Origin: Pseudomonas putida S13.1.2
GTDB lineage: Bacteria; Pseudomonadota; Gammaproteobacteria; Pseudomonadales; Pseudomonadaceae
Assembly (NCBI RefSeq): GCF_000498395.2
Contig: NZ_CP010979.1
Location: 3,100,001-3,164,000 of the forward strand
DNA: 64,000 nt
Reading direction: 5' to 3'
The stretch's first letter is position 1, and each line of letters opens with the position of its first letter. The translations under genes were made by a program, and so were the position numbers. The notes under the pieces were generated by a model, which saw only the letters and a program-made list of their open reading frames with translations, was not told the origin of the DNA and ran no database searches. Positions 29,193-38,121 of this stretch are shown here, one piece after another.

Positions 29193-30322
29193 GCCCCTGC
29201 CCTCCGCGCCTTCGCCAGGTCCGCCTCCGGCACCAGGCGACTACGCCCCCACCACAGGTAAACGCCGCTAGCCAGTACCACGATGGCGATCAGATCGAGC
29301 ACCGCCCACACGATCTTCAGCGGCAAGCGTCCGTAATCACCGAAATGCAGCGGCTGCGAGATCAGCAGCGCACGCACGTAAAGCGGCATATCACGCATGT
29401 CGGTCAATCGCCCGGTCTTGGCATCAATCAATGCCGGCTTGAGCAGCTTCGAGGTCACCGGGGTCTTGCCACGCATGAATACCGCGTAGTGGTGTTGGCT
29501 ACTAAACAGGGTGCCTGGGAAAGCGACGAATACCGGCTCCAGTTCAGGCGCTGCTGCCCGCGCCGTTTCTAGCGCCGCATGCAGCGAGCCGAGCGTTTTC
29601 AGCGGCGGCGCGTTCTTGTAGGGGGCCGTCATCTCGGCCAGCTGGCCGTTCTGCCACAACCCCACGATGGGCAGCGCCAGCGTGTTGATCACCCCAGTGA
29701 TGCCCACCACCATCACCCACACCAGGGTCACCATGCCCAGCACATTGTGCAAGTCGAGCCATTGCAGTCGACGGCTGCGCCCGGTGCGCACGGTGGCAAA
29801 CTCCAACTTGCGCATGAACGGGGTATACACCACCACGCCCGACACCAGCGAAGCCACCAGCAACAACCCCATCGCACCCAGCAGCAAGTAGCCGGGCAGG
29901 CCAAGGAACAGATCGGTGTGCAGGCGCAAGACCACATCCATGAAGCCGCTTTCGGGCGGCTCGGGAGCAAACAGCTCGCCGCTGCGCTTGTCGAACAGGT
30001 GGACATGGCCGTCCAGCGGCGGCGGTACCAAGGTCTTGCCAGTAAACACTGCGCCGTAGGGGTCGTCCGGCTCCACGCCGACGAAGCGCACCACCTCGTC
30101 CGGACGCGCGGCCAGAGCCCCGGCGATGACCTTGTCGTAGTCGATGGCCGGGGCATCGACAGGCAGCGCATTGGGCGCCGGATGCGGATCAAAGATTGCC
30201 TCGATTTCCTCGTGAAAGATCAGCGGCAAGCCGGTGAGGCACAACAGCAGCAGGAACAGGGTACAGACCAGGCTGGTCCATTTGTGCACCAGGTACCAGT
30301 ACTTGAGGGCTTGGCGGGTCAT
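29189..30322 (-). CDS. PepSY-associated TM-helix protein (putative siderophore-iron reductase family)
   Basis: This 377-residue inner-membrane protein of the PepSY-TM family has four main hydrophobic segments. They lie near residues 15-37 (LVCTLFLLLLCLTGLPL), 140-165, 190-215 and close to the C-terminus (IVVLASGVYLWWG). The histidine in the first segment (VHKWTSL) is typical of the family. Some members next to siderophore receptors, such as FpvG, reduce ferric iron at the inner membrane; that role here is inferred. The ATG at 30322 begins MTRQALKYW, has GAAGGA about 10 bases upstream, and directly precedes the first membrane helix. The longer upstream frame looks non-coding. Confidence 0.85.
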   Translation of the reverse strand: MTRQALKYWYLVHKWTSLVCTLFLLLLCLTGLPLIFHEEIEAIFDPHPAPNALPVDAPAIDYDKVIAGALAARPDEVVRFVGVEPDDPYGAVFTGKTLVPPPLDGHVHLFDKRSGELFAPEPPESGFMDVVLRLHTDLFLGLPGYLLLGAMGLLLVASLVSGVVVYTPFMRKLEFATVRTGRSRRLQWLDLHNVLGMVTLVWVMVVGITGVINTLALPIVGLWQNGQLAEMTAPYKNAPPLKTLGSLHAALETARAAAPELEPVFVAFPGTLFSSQHHYAVFMRGKTPVTSKLLKPALIDAKTGRLTDMRDMPLYVRALLISQPLHFGDYGRLPLKIVWAVLDLIAIVVLASGVYLWWGRSRLVPEADLAKARRAGA

Positions 30323-30476
30323 GCGCAGTGTTCCTTCGGCAGTACATACGCGACAACGAAGTGTGCAGGTTACCTGTGCCTGCGCAAAGCGCGCCAGTTG
30401 ATGTGGATGCAAACGGTGATAATGCGGTATGCCCTCGCCTGCTGCCCTGGCAACCATTGCTGCAAGCCTGCCTGGC

Positions 30477-31184
30477 TCATATGACTTTCACTGCGCGGCC
30501 GATGAACTTCACCGGGCCCGTTGGCGCCCCCGTGGGAGAGCCCCCCGCTTTCTCAAGGGTCAGCTCGAACAACTGATTGGGCTCAAGCGCAGGGAGGCGC
30601 GTCAGCGGCACGCGGTACTGTTCGCCCGGTTTGACCAACCCCAGCGAAACAGGTGCGCGCCACTGCTCGCCCTTGGTCCAGAACTGCAAGGTCATGCCTT
30701 CGGGCACATCGTCCACGCCAAGCGGGATCAGTTCGATCATGCTCGCATCGTTGGCCTGCACTACCCACCCCGGGGCCTGGCCCGACGGCGCTACGAGCAC
30801 CACCATGTAGGTGGTCACAGGCGGCGCCTTGGTCAACAGCGCAAAGGCCAGAAGCAAGCTCGCTGCAAGCCCCGCAGCGCTCAAGCCCTGCCAGAGTCCA
30901 AGCCGCTGCCACCAGCCAGCGCGTGGATGCCTGGGCGGGTAAACCTCTTCAAGGCTGCGCTCGATCCGGCCCCACAAGCGGTGGCTTGGGGTGATGGGTT
31001 CAACCTGCGTGGTCAGTTCGAGCAGTCGCGCCTCCCAGGCATCAACCGCGGCTCGTACGGCCGGCTCCGTTTTCAAACGGTCCTGCATGGCAGCACGCAG
31101 CTCGCCACTCAAGGTCCCCAGCACATACTCGGCCGCCAGGTCGTCCAGGTCATCGGCGCTGTCATCACCTGGGGTACGCTTCAT
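30477..31184 (-). CDS. Anti-sigma factor, RskA-like
   Basis: This 235-residue membrane anti-sigma factor is encoded directly behind its sigma gene. The N-terminal cytoplasmic part holds LAAEYVLGTLSG, the usual start of the anti-sigma K domain. One transmembrane helix lies near residue 108 (LSAAGLAASLLLAFALL). The periplasmic C-terminus is the RskA domain. The ATG at 31184 overlaps the sigma stop as ATGA, which fixes the start and indicates coupled translation in a 1:1 pair. It presumably holds the ECF sigma at the membrane until an envelope signal releases it. Confidence 0.88.
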   Translation of the reverse strand: MKRTPGDDSADDLDDLAAEYVLGTLSGELRAAMQDRLKTEPAVRAAVDAWEARLLELTTQVEPITPSHRLWGRIERSLEEVYPPRHPRAGWWQRLGLWQGLSAAGLAASLLLAFALLTKAPPVTTYMVVLVAPSGQAPGWVVQANDASMIELIPLGVDDVPEGMTLQFWTKGEQWRAPVSLGLVKPGEQYRVPLTRLPALEPNQLFELTLEKAGGSPTGAPTGPVKFIGRAVKVI

Positions 31185-31750
31185 GTCATGCACTCCCGCA
31201 GGGCCTTCAGGCTTCGCTTGATCCATGCCTTAACAGTGCCCAACGGCGCACCCAGCAGGGTTGCGATTTCGGCATTGCTGCAACCGTCCACATACGCATG
31301 CAGGATGCAACGCTGGGGAGCGGGTTGCAGTTGCTCAAGGCAGCGATAGATTTTCGCCGAGCCTGACCACAGTTGCAGGTCGTCCAGCTCCGGGGCCAGT
31401 GTGACAGCCGCGCCCATGCCAGGCTCGTCCAGCTCGGCTTCCCAGCGGCTGTCACGCACGAAGTTCAGCGCCAGGTGACGGGTGATGCTGTACACCCAGC
31501 CCCGTGCTGAACCGCGCGCTGGGTCATAGCTGGCAGCACGTGTCCAGATACGGACAAAGGCATCGTGAACAATGTCCTCCGCGCTCGCCTGGTCGCGCGC
31601 GATGCGCCGTGCGACGCCCAGCAAACGTGCCCCCTCATGTTCATAGAGCGCCTGCAAGGCGTGGCGGTCTCCTTGGGCGCAAGCGGCAAGACAGCCCTCG
31701 AAATCAAATGGAACAACGGGCGAATTCAAAATGGGGCGTTCCTTCATCAT
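31181..31750 (-). CDS. ECF-type RNA polymerase sigma factor (SigK-like), partner of RskA-like anti-sigma
   Basis: This 189-residue sigma-70 family protein has region 2 (LYEHEGARLLGVARRIARD, AEDIVHDAFVRIW, RGWVYSITRHLALNF) and region 4 (LEQLQPAPQRCIL, NAEIATLLGAPLGTVKAW). It overlaps the anti-sigma gene by four bases. Two adjacent ATGs (31750, 31747) are possible starts. The nearby DUF3455 gene on the same strand, upstream, may be part of the regulon, but the sequence does not show this. Confidence 0.9.
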   Translation of the reverse strand: MMKERPILNSPVVPFDFEGCLAACAQGDRHALQALYEHEGARLLGVARRIARDQASAEDIVHDAFVRIWTRAASYDPARGSARGWVYSITRHLALNFVRDSRWEAELDEPGMGAAVTLAPELDDLQLWSGSAKIYRCLEQLQPAPQRCILHAYVDGCSNAEIATLLGAPLGTVKAWIKRSLKALRECMT

Positions 31751-31837
31751 GAAACCTGGACGGTGCCCTGGCTTACCGGCCTGGGGCACGTCCAGCAGCG
31801 TAGATGATCAATCGCTGGTGTGCTGCTCAAGCCCTCC

Positions 31838-32365
31838 TCACTTGGCTGACCAGAACACGTAATCCGCCTGGTACTTGACTGTCTGCTGCGCCCCTTTGCT
31901 CTGTGCCGTGCAGTCCATGGAAGGCGCTACCCCACCGCGCGTAGCCAGGCGCTGGATGTAGCTGACCCCCTGCATTGCGCCCTTGCCCTCGGCAGGGTTG
32001 GCCTTGACCAGTTGATACGGGATATCGCCTTTGGCCGCCGGGGCTACTGCAAGCTGGGTGCCGGTCACTTTCGAACCGTCCTTGGCCTGCCAGGTGGCCG
32101 GAGGACCAAAATAGTCACCCACAGGCTTGCCGCTGCGGTCGTTGAGCACCGCCTTGGGGCCCACGAAAAACCACTCCGTCTGGCCTGGCGCATTGGCCTT
32201 GTCGCGGCATTCGTAGGTGATCTCACCGACACCGACGGTTTCCAGCATGATGGCGTGGCCATCGGGAACCTTGACCGCCTCCGGGACGCCCGACTGGGCA
32301 TGGGCGGGTGCAGACGCGAGTACAAGGCAGGCGGCGAGCAGGGAGAAAGCGGGCTTGATGATCAT
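31838..32365 (-). CDS. DUF3455 domain secreted protein
   Basis: This 175-residue protein starts at ATG 32365 with a clear signal peptide (hydrophobic SLLAACLVLASAP, then AHA-QS as the likely cleavage site). The mature part holds the DUF3455 pattern: VPDGHAIMLETVGVGEITYEC near the N-terminus, then WFFVGPKAVLND, PATWQAKDGSKVTG and YIQRLATRGGVAP toward the end. The biochemical role of the family is unknown. It lies upstream of, and on the same strand as, the ECF sigma/anti-sigma pair. Confidence 0.85.
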   Translation of the reverse strand: MIIKPAFSLLAACLVLASAPAHAQSGVPEAVKVPDGHAIMLETVGVGEITYECRDKANAPGQTEWFFVGPKAVLNDRSGKPVGDYFGPPATWQAKDGSKVTGTQLAVAPAAKGDIPYQLVKANPAEGKGAMQGVSYIQRLATRGGVAPSMDCTAQSKGAQQTVKYQADYVFWSAK

Positions 32366-32581
32366 GGGGCGAACTCCGTGGGGGTCATGGGTCAGGCAAT
32401 CACCGACTGCCTGATAAGAACTACCCATCGGGTGCCGTTCTGGATGCACCGGCTCAACAATAATTTTGCAGGCTCGTTATCGATACCGTGCTGACACCGA
32501 AGCCGGTGTGCAGGCGTGCCACGGTCGACTGATCACGCCGGGGCGGTTACGCTGGCGTTTTCCACCTGCACGGAAGCGCCA

Positions 32582-32983
32582 GTGAAAGAGGCATACCAAG
32601 GAAGCTGCTTGTGCGCAGCGGTCAGTTACCTGCTGCTTACCCCGCCAAAAGCTGTGAGCCACTGCCATTGCAGCCAGTGCCGCAAAGGGCACGGGGCAGC
32701 ATTCGCTTCATACGGCAGCGTTCCGCGCAGCATGCTGCGCATCCTTCGCGGCGCTACCAGTATCAAGACCTATGCGTCTTCGCCGACGGTGGTGCGGGAA
32801 TTTTGCGTAGAGTGCGGCTCGACCTTGTTCTGGTCACGCTCCGAAGGTGAGTTTGCCGACTGGGTTTCGATAGCCCTGGGCACGCTTGATACACCGTTCC
32901 TGCCCAAGAAGCAGCAACATCTGCACGTCGACTCTGCTGCCCCTTGGTACGCGCCCTGCAGCTCAGTCCCTCAAAATCACTGA
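32582..32983 (+). CDS. GFA (glutathione-dependent formaldehyde-activating) / CENP-V fold zinc protein
   Basis: This 133-residue protein has the zinc ligands of the GFA family: CLC at the N-terminus, CHCSQCRK in the middle and CVECGSTLFW near the C-terminal half. Family members bind zinc and may act on glutathione adducts; the substrate here is not known. A GTG start at 32582 is chosen because GGAAG lies 5 bases upstream and the conserved GSCLC motif then begins a few residues later. The upstream ATG at 32516 would add an unconserved 22-residue tail. Confidence 0.85.
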   Translation: MKEAYQGSCLCAAVSYLLLTPPKAVSHCHCSQCRKGHGAAFASYGSVPRSMLRILRGATSIKTYASSPTVVREFCVECGSTLFWSRSEGEFADWVSIALGTLDTPFLPKKQQHLHVDSAAPWYAPCSSVPQNH

Positions 32984-33011
32984 CATTGCAAAGCATCCTG
33001 ATAGCCCTATA

Positions 33012-33030
33012 ATTGCGATCAATTCTTATC
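33012..33030. promoter_or_regulatory. Weak Fur-box-like sequence upstream of FecI-type sigma gene
   Basis: An AT-rich segment ending in CAATTCTTATC matches about 10 of 19 consensus Fur positions and lies 27 bases before the sigma start. fecI genes are normally Fur-controlled, so the location is apt, but the match is weak. Confidence 0.3.
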
Positions 33031-33056
33031 CGCATTTTATAATCAGGAAGATCCAG

Positions 33057-33584
33057 GTGCCCTACCCGCAGCCGCCCGCATCAGCCCGGCATGATGAGAT
33101 GCACGCCCTGTACCGCGACCACAGCCAATGGCTGCAAGGCTGGATTCGTAGGCGCCTGGGTAATGCAGACCGGGCGGCCGATATTACCCAGGACACTTTC
33201 TTGCGCCTGATCAGCAGCGCGCTACGCCAGCCGTTGGCAGAGCCTCGCAGCTTTCTGGCCACCGTGGCGCGGCGGGTGATGATCGACCAACTGCGCCGAC
33301 GCAACCTTGAGCAAGCCTACCTGGAGTTCCTCGGCAGCCAGCCAGTACTCGAAGAGTGCTCGCCCGAGCAACGCCTGCTGATGCTGGAAACCCTGATGCA
33401 GTTGAACGCCATGCTCGACGGGCTGGGCCAGAAAGTGCGCGATACCTTCCTGTATGTGCAACTCGATGGCCTGACCTACCCAGAGGTCGCACAGCGCCTG
33501 GGTGTGTCGGTCAGTTCGGTGACGAAGTACATGGCCAAGGCCACCGAACGTTGCCTGCTGTTCGCTTTCGATGCACAACTGTGA
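33057..33584 (+). CDS. FecI-family ECF sigma factor
   Basis: This 175-residue sigma factor is the first gene of a cell-surface signalling module. Visible features are HALYRDHSQWLQGWIRRRLG, ADITQDTFLRLI, a region-2 end at TVARRVMIDQLRRR, and the region-4 helix-turn-helix YPEVAQRLGVSVSSVTKYM. The start is a GTG with AGGAAG 5-6 bases upstream, giving the short N-terminus usual for FecI; a longer frame from 32886 would run through the GFA gene. It overlaps fecR by GTGA. In this system the outer-membrane receptor signals through FecR to free the sigma, which transcribes the receptor gene. Confidence 0.93.
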   Translation: MPYPQPPASARHDEMHALYRDHSQWLQGWIRRRLGNADRAADITQDTFLRLISSALRQPLAEPRSFLATVARRVMIDQLRRRNLEQAYLEFLGSQPVLEECSPEQRLLMLETLMQLNAMLDGLGQKVRDTFLYVQLDGLTYPEVAQRLGVSVSSVTKYMAKATERCLLFAFDAQL

Positions 33585-34522
33585 GCCCCTCCGACCAGCG
33601 CCAGGCCCTGCGCGAAGCGGCACACTGGCATGCGCGCTTTCTCGCAGCACCTGACTGCGCGCAAGCCCGGGCACAGTGGCAAGCCTGGCTCGAGCAATCA
33701 CCCTTGCACGGTTGGGCCTGGGGGCGGCTGGAGCAGTTGCAGGCAGGCCTTGCCGGCGTGCATGGCCCGCTGGCACGGCACACCCTTGCCGCAGGACAAA
33801 TCGGGACGGGACGGCGTACGGTGCTCAAGACGCTGGTGCTCGGTGTGGGGCTGGCCGGGGTAGCCTGGACAGGGTACCGCAACGCCCCCATCTGGTTGGC
33901 CGATGTGAGTACCGCGACCGGCGAACGCCGCAGCCTGACCCTGCAGGACGGCACGCGACTGACGCTCAATACAGCCTCTGTGGTGGATATCCGCTACAGT
34001 GCAGAGCAGCGCCTGATCGTCCTGATCGAAGGCGAAATCGCCGTACACACCGCCGCTGACTCTCGCCCGCTGCGTGTGCGCACGGTGCATGGCGACATGC
34101 GCGCCCTGGGCACTGATTTCACCGTACGCCTGCATGCCGACTGCACCGAGCTGTCCGTTATCGAACACGCCGTTGCGGTGCGCAACGCTGCGAGCGCCCG
34201 CGAGGTGCGGGTTGACGCGGGGATGGCCCTGGCCTTCGACAACGGCCCGCTGCCCGAGCCACGCCCAGCCGACCTGGCTCGCACGGCGTGGCGTGATGGT
34301 CAGCTGGTGCTCGACGGCTGGCCGCTGCGCCGCGCCCTGGCCGAACTGCAGCGCTACCGGCCCGGCTTACTGAGCTGCAGTGACGACGTGGCCGGGCTGC
34401 GCCTGGCTGGGGTGTATCCACTGGACGACACCGACCGCGCCCTGGTAGCGATCGCCGAGGCGCTGCAGCTGAAGATCAGCACCTGGACGCGCTACTGGGT
34501 CAGGCTGATGCCTGCCACGTAA
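33581..34522 (+). CDS. FecR-family transmembrane sigma regulator
   Basis: This 313-residue FecR-type protein has a cytoplasmic N-terminal domain with the conserved Trp residues (AAHWHARFLA, WQAWLEQSPLHGWAWGRLE), one membrane helix near residue 85 (TLVLGVGLAGVAWTGY), and a periplasmic FecR domain (ATGERRSLTLQDGTRLTLNTASVV, GEIAVHT, VHGDMRALGTDFTV). A C-terminal secretin/TonB-short-like domain binds the receptor signalling domain. The GTG start overlaps the sigma stop as GTGA. Confidence 0.93.
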   Translation: MSPSDQRQALREAAHWHARFLAAPDCAQARAQWQAWLEQSPLHGWAWGRLEQLQAGLAGVHGPLARHTLAAGQIGTGRRTVLKTLVLGVGLAGVAWTGYRNAPIWLADVSTATGERRSLTLQDGTRLTLNTASVVDIRYSAEQRLIVLIEGEIAVHTAADSRPLRVRTVHGDMRALGTDFTVRLHADCTELSVIEHAVAVRNAASAREVRVDAGMALAFDNGPLPEPRPADLARTAWRDGQLVLDGWPLRRALAELQRYRPGLLSCSDDVAGLRLAGVYPLDDTDRALVAIAEALQLKISTWTRYWVRLMPAT

Positions 34523-34530
34523 CAGCGTCA

Positions 34531-34558
34531 GGTGAAAATATTTCTCAGCCGCATTGTC
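34531..34558 (+). promoter_or_regulatory. Candidate FecI-type ECF promoter for the receptor gene
   Basis: Between fecR and the receptor, GGTGAAAAT (34531-34539) and TGTC (34555-34558) stand in the relation of a -35 GAAAAT and -10 TGTC pair, as seen before ferrisiderophore receptor genes under FecI-like sigma factors. The site is 65 bases before the receptor ATG. It was read by eye. Confidence 0.4.
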
Positions 34559-34622
34559 GGATTGGCCTCTCTCGTTCGAGCTCTCCTGCAAACCGCCCAA
34601 ACAGGCATTTGAAGGAGCTGTC

Positions 34623-37148
34623 ATGCCTATAACAACAAGCTGCCCATACCCGCGCCGAAAACACCTCACGTCCCTGCTGCTTGGCAGCGCCATCGCACTG
34701 CATGCCGGGCTACTCGCCCCGCTGCTGTCGACGGGCGCCCAGGCCCACGCCGAACAGGCCAGCCGCGTCTACGACATCGCCCCAGGGCCGTTGATGACGA
34801 CCTTGAACCGCTTCGCCCGCGAGGCCGGGGTGCTGCTGTCGTTCGATGCGGCGCTGACCCAGGGTCGCCAGAGCAGCGGGCTGCACGGCCGCTTCAATAT
34901 CGAACAGGGGTTTGCCCAACTGCTGGCCGGTAGTGGGTTGCAGGCCCAGCGGGTGGGCAACGACTATGTGCTGGTGAGCCAGGTTGATGCTGGTTCGGCA
35001 CTGCAACTGGGCGCAACCAGCATCACGGGTGAAGGTTTGGGCCTGACCACCGAGGGAAGCGGCTCCTACACCACCGGCGAAACCGCCGCCGCCACGCGGC
35101 TGAACCTGAGCCTACGCAAAACCCCGCAGTCGATCAGCGTGGTGACCCGCCAGCAAATGGACGACCAGAACCTGCAAAGTGTGTCCGAAGTCCTGAAGCA
35201 AACGCCCGGTGTCACGGTCAACCAGGAAAGCTCCGAAGCCTTTACCTTCTACTCGCGCGGTTTCAAGCTGGATAACTACCAGTTCGATGGCGTGCCCAGC
35301 CTGTCCTCCGACGGCGGCTCATTGCGCGACAACTACAGCATCGGCAACAGCCTGGTCTATGACCGGGTCGAAGTACTGAAGGGCGCAACCGGCCTGGTCA
35401 ACGGCGCCGGCAACCCCTCTGGGGTCATCAACCTGGTGCGCAAGCGCCCCACTGCCGAACTGCAGGGCCGTATCGGCGCAGGCGCCGGGTCCTGGGACAA
35501 ATACCAGGCCGACTTCGACCTTGCCGGCCCATTGACCGACAGCGGTAATATCCGTGGCCGCATGGTGGCTGGCACCCAATCCCAACACAGTTACGTCGAG
35601 TACCTGACCGGCGAGCAGAACACCTTGTATGGCGTGCTGGAGGCCGACCTCAGCGAGAACACCTTGTTCACGCTTGGCTACGACGTGCAGAAAAACTACG
35701 ACAACGGCAGCACCACCGGCGCACTGCCCGCGTTCTTTCTCGATGGCCGTACGGTCAAGTTCGACCGTGACACCAACGCCGCCGACCGCTGGACCTGGCG
35801 CAATCAGGAAACCCAGCGCGCCTTTGCGGAACTTGCCCACACCTTCGATAACGACTGGGTACTCAAAGGCGTACTCAGCAGCCGTGATTACCGATCGCGC
35901 GAGCTGATCTCGGGCATCAGCAGCGAGGCCATTCAGGCAGACGGCAGCATTTCTCATGGCTTTGTCGGCGGCAACATCGACCCCGAAACCGGCGCCGTGA
36001 ACAACAACGGCACCGCGAGCAAATTCAACACCACCAGCAAGGAAAAAGGCCTGGACCTGTATGCTCGCGGCCCGTTCTCGCTGGGTGGGCGCGTGCATGA
36101 AGCCGTGTTCGGCTACAGCATCGCCCACACCAAATCCACCTCCAAGCGTGATGATGGCGTAACCAATGGCGTCATCGACGATGTATTCCAGTGGGACGGC
36201 TACGGCGATACCCCAACCAACTTCGAATGGTGGTCCACCTTCGATATCGAGGCGCGGCAGAAGGTGGGCTTTGCGGCAACCATCCTGAAACCTACCGACG
36301 CGCTGGCCGTCATCCTGGGGGCACGGATCGTCGACTACAAATGGGACATCGACACGATCAACGCCATCGGTCGCCGCCTCCCGGCCAGCGCCACCAACTC
36401 CAGCGAAATCGTGCCTTACGCTGGCGTCACCTACGACCTGGACCGGTACCACACCGTGTATGCCAGCTACACCGACGTATTCAAACCGCAGGCGTATAGC
36501 CTCGGCGCGGACGGCAAGCCTATCGACCCACTTACCGGTGCAAGCTATGAAATCGGTATCAAAGGCGCCTACTTCGAAAACCGCCTGAATGCCAGCCTGG
36601 CCCTGTTCGAGCTAAAGCAGGACAACTTCGCTGTGCTTACCGGCGGCACCACGCCAAGTGGCGGCAGCGCCTACCGGGCGGCGCAAGGCGTCACCACCCG
36701 CGGCGTCGAGCTGGAAGTAAACGGCGAACTGATGAAGGACCTGCAAGTGATGGCGGGCTACACCTTCGCCGAATCCCACGATGCTGATGACCAGCGCGTG
36801 GCAACCAACCAACCGCAGCATCTGCTCAAGCTGGCGACCAACTACCGCCTGCAGGGCGATTGGCACAAGTTCACCGTGGGCGGCAATGCGTATTGGCAGA
36901 GTGCGACCTTCTTCAAGCCAAGCGATGAGGACTGGTACGCAATCGACGACCCGGCTGCCAAGTTTGAACAGAAGTCCTACGCGCTGGTGGGGTTGGTGGG
37001 TGGCTATGACTTTACCCGCAACCTGAAAGCAACTCTTAACGTCAACAACCTGTTCGACAAGCACTACTACAGTGGCATTGGCAACTACGGGACGGTTTTC
37101 TGGGGGGCGCCGCGTAACCTGATGGTCAATGTGAAGTACAGCTTCTAG
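34623..37148 (+). CDS. TonB-dependent ferrisiderophore receptor/transducer (STN domain, FpvA/FoxA-like)
   Basis: This outer-membrane receptor of 841 residues imports a ferric siderophore and signals to FecR. Layout: signal peptide (about residues 1-45, ending near GAQAHA), STN signalling domain (SRVYDIAPGPLMTTLNRFA... AGSGLQAQRV, about 47-105), TonB box/plug (LRKTPQSISVVTRQQMDDQ, then RVEVLKGATGLVNGAGNPSG), and a 22-strand barrel ending in an aromatic residue (VNVKYSF). The ATG at 34623 has a strong GAAGGAG five bases upstream. The substrate cannot be read from sequence. Being close to a lipopeptide siderophore operon, it is a candidate uptake receptor for that product, though P. putida strains carry many xenosiderophore receptors of this kind. 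Confidence 0.94.
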   Translation: MPITTSCPYPRRKHLTSLLLGSAIALHAGLLAPLLSTGAQAHAEQASRVYDIAPGPLMTTLNRFAREAGVLLSFDAALTQGRQSSGLHGRFNIEQGFAQLLAGSGLQAQRVGNDYVLVSQVDAGSALQLGATSITGEGLGLTTEGSGSYTTGETAAATRLNLSLRKTPQSISVVTRQQMDDQNLQSVSEVLKQTPGVTVNQESSEAFTFYSRGFKLDNYQFDGVPSLSSDGGSLRDNYSIGNSLVYDRVEVLKGATGLVNGAGNPSGVINLVRKRPTAELQGRIGAGAGSWDKYQADFDLAGPLTDSGNIRGRMVAGTQSQHSYVEYLTGEQNTLYGVLEADLSENTLFTLGYDVQKNYDNGSTTGALPAFFLDGRTVKFDRDTNAADRWTWRNQETQRAFAELAHTFDNDWVLKGVLSSRDYRSRELISGISSEAIQADGSISHGFVGGNIDPETGAVNNNGTASKFNTTSKEKGLDLYARGPFSLGGRVHEAVFGYSIAHTKSTSKRDDGVTNGVIDDVFQWDGYGDTPTNFEWWSTFDIEARQKVGFAATILKPTDALAVILGARIVDYKWDIDTINAIGRRLPASATNSSEIVPYAGVTYDLDRYHTVYASYTDVFKPQAYSLGADGKPIDPLTGASYEIGIKGAYFENRLNASLALFELKQDNFAVLTGGTTPSGGSAYRAAQGVTTRGVELEVNGELMKDLQVMAGYTFAESHDADDQRVATNQPQHLLKLATNYRLQGDWHKFTVGGNAYWQSATFFKPSDEDWYAIDDPAAKFEQKSYALVGLVGGYDFTRNLKATLNVNNLFDKHYYSGIGNYGTVFWGAPRNLMVNVKYSF

Positions 37149-37172
37149 GGAATTGCCTGGCACCTCACGAAG

Positions 37173-37194
37173 CCCCGGCGCCACCACGCCGGGG
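37173..37194 (+). terminator. Hairpin terminator after receptor gene
   Basis: An 8-bp perfect GC stem (CCCCGGCG/CGCCGGGG) with a 6-base loop lies 25 bases after the receptor stop. The following T run is short, so termination efficiency is uncertain. Confidence 0.6.
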
Positions 37195-37301
37195 ACGGGG
37201 TTTATCTAGCCAGCGCTGCTGGCGCCGGACGAACTGGGTACGGCGGCGGGTCGGTAGGCAGCGCCGAGGTCGTGCGCCTTGGCCTGCCCGCTTGTTGCGC
37301 C

Positions 37302-37823
37302 CTAGCGCAAGGACAACATCATAGTCAGCGGAGACAAATCAGGACAGCGAACAAACCCGGCCTTACGGGCGTAGAAATCGGCAAGCGCTTCGTCAAGCGG
37401 ATGAACCAGAATCGCCGAAGAAGCCACCACCTCCGTAGACGCCATGACCCGAAAAATCGCATCCTGCAGCAATCCTTCGGCAAACCCGTAGCCTTGAGCC
37501 ACAAGGGTCACCCCCATCCGACCAAGAATGGTAGCCGGGTGTGCAGTCGGCGTATTGCGCTGCAGTCTCCGGGGCAACACAGACTGCCGCGCAATCGAGC
37601 CGCTGGACAAGGTGTAGAACCCTGCCACCTGGCAGGTACCCTTAAAGCACGTCACATACACCACAGCCAGCTGTTCTTGCTGGGCCTTCCTTGCCTGCTT
37701 GTGCAGGTACTCGTTGATAGAGCGTTCGCCACAGTCAAAACCAGTGAAGTCATGAACTTCACTCAGCTTTACGGGCTTGCTCAGCTCCACGGAGCGGGTT
37801 TGGACATGAGTTTCTGTAGGCAC
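37302..37823 (-). CDS. GNAT-family toxin of a TacAT/AtaRT-type toxin-antitoxin system
   Basis: This 173-residue acetyltransferase belongs to the small GNAT group whose known members acetylate the amino group of charged tRNAs and stop translation. Visible features are FDCGERSINEYLHKQA near the N-terminus, VAGFYTLSSGSI, the acetyl-CoA loop region ILGRMGVTLVAQGYGFAEGLLQDA, and the C-terminal ALADFYARKAGFV. The gene overlaps the end of the upstream antitoxin gene by about 43 bases; a start slightly further in is possible. It lies between the receptor gene and the island end, transcribed toward the receptor. Confidence 0.88.
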   Translation of the reverse strand: MPTETHVQTRSVELSKPVKLSEVHDFTGFDCGERSINEYLHKQARKAQQEQLAVVYVTCFKGTCQVAGFYTLSSGSIARQSVLPRRLQRNTPTAHPATILGRMGVTLVAQGYGFAEGLLQDAIFRVMASTEVVASSAILVHPLDEALADFYARKAGFVRCPDLSPLTMMLSLR

Positions 37824-38068
37824 TTGTTATCCTTTAACGCGTTGTGCTCCAGTGCCTGCTCGAAGCGGTCGAAGGCTTCGTCGCTGAGAAGAAACAGCTG
37901 GCGGTCCATGATCACCTCTTCTGCTCGGCGGCAGGCGGCATCCAGGATGAAGCTGGTTCTGTCCGTTCCCAGCAGCTCTACAGCCGCGTCGATCAGGCTG
38001 CGTTTCCTGGTATCCACTCGCATGTTGATCGGTACGGGCTTTTCACGCTCTTTGATTTGAGCCGACAT
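37781..38068 (-). CDS. DUF1778 ribbon-helix-helix antitoxin (TacA-like)
   Basis: This 95-residue protein has an N-terminal ribbon-helix-helix (PINMRVDTRKRSLIDAAVELLG, with TSFILDAACRRAEEV) and a C-terminal toxin-binding tail (LLSDEAFDRFEQAL). It is the first gene of the pair. Proteins of this family bind the toxin's active site and repress their own promoter. The ATG at 38068 (MSAQIKERE) is preferred over 38104, since it leaves a normal short N-terminus. Confidence 0.88.
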   Translation of the reverse strand: MSAQIKEREKPVPINMRVDTRKRSLIDAAVELLGTDRTSFILDAACRRAEEVIMDRQLFLLSDEAFDRFEQALEHNALKDNKCLQKLMSKPAPWS

Positions 38069-38121
38069 GACTATTTCTCCATAGCTGCGGAGCGGTCTCC
38101 ACACAGCGACGGTACCAGCAC

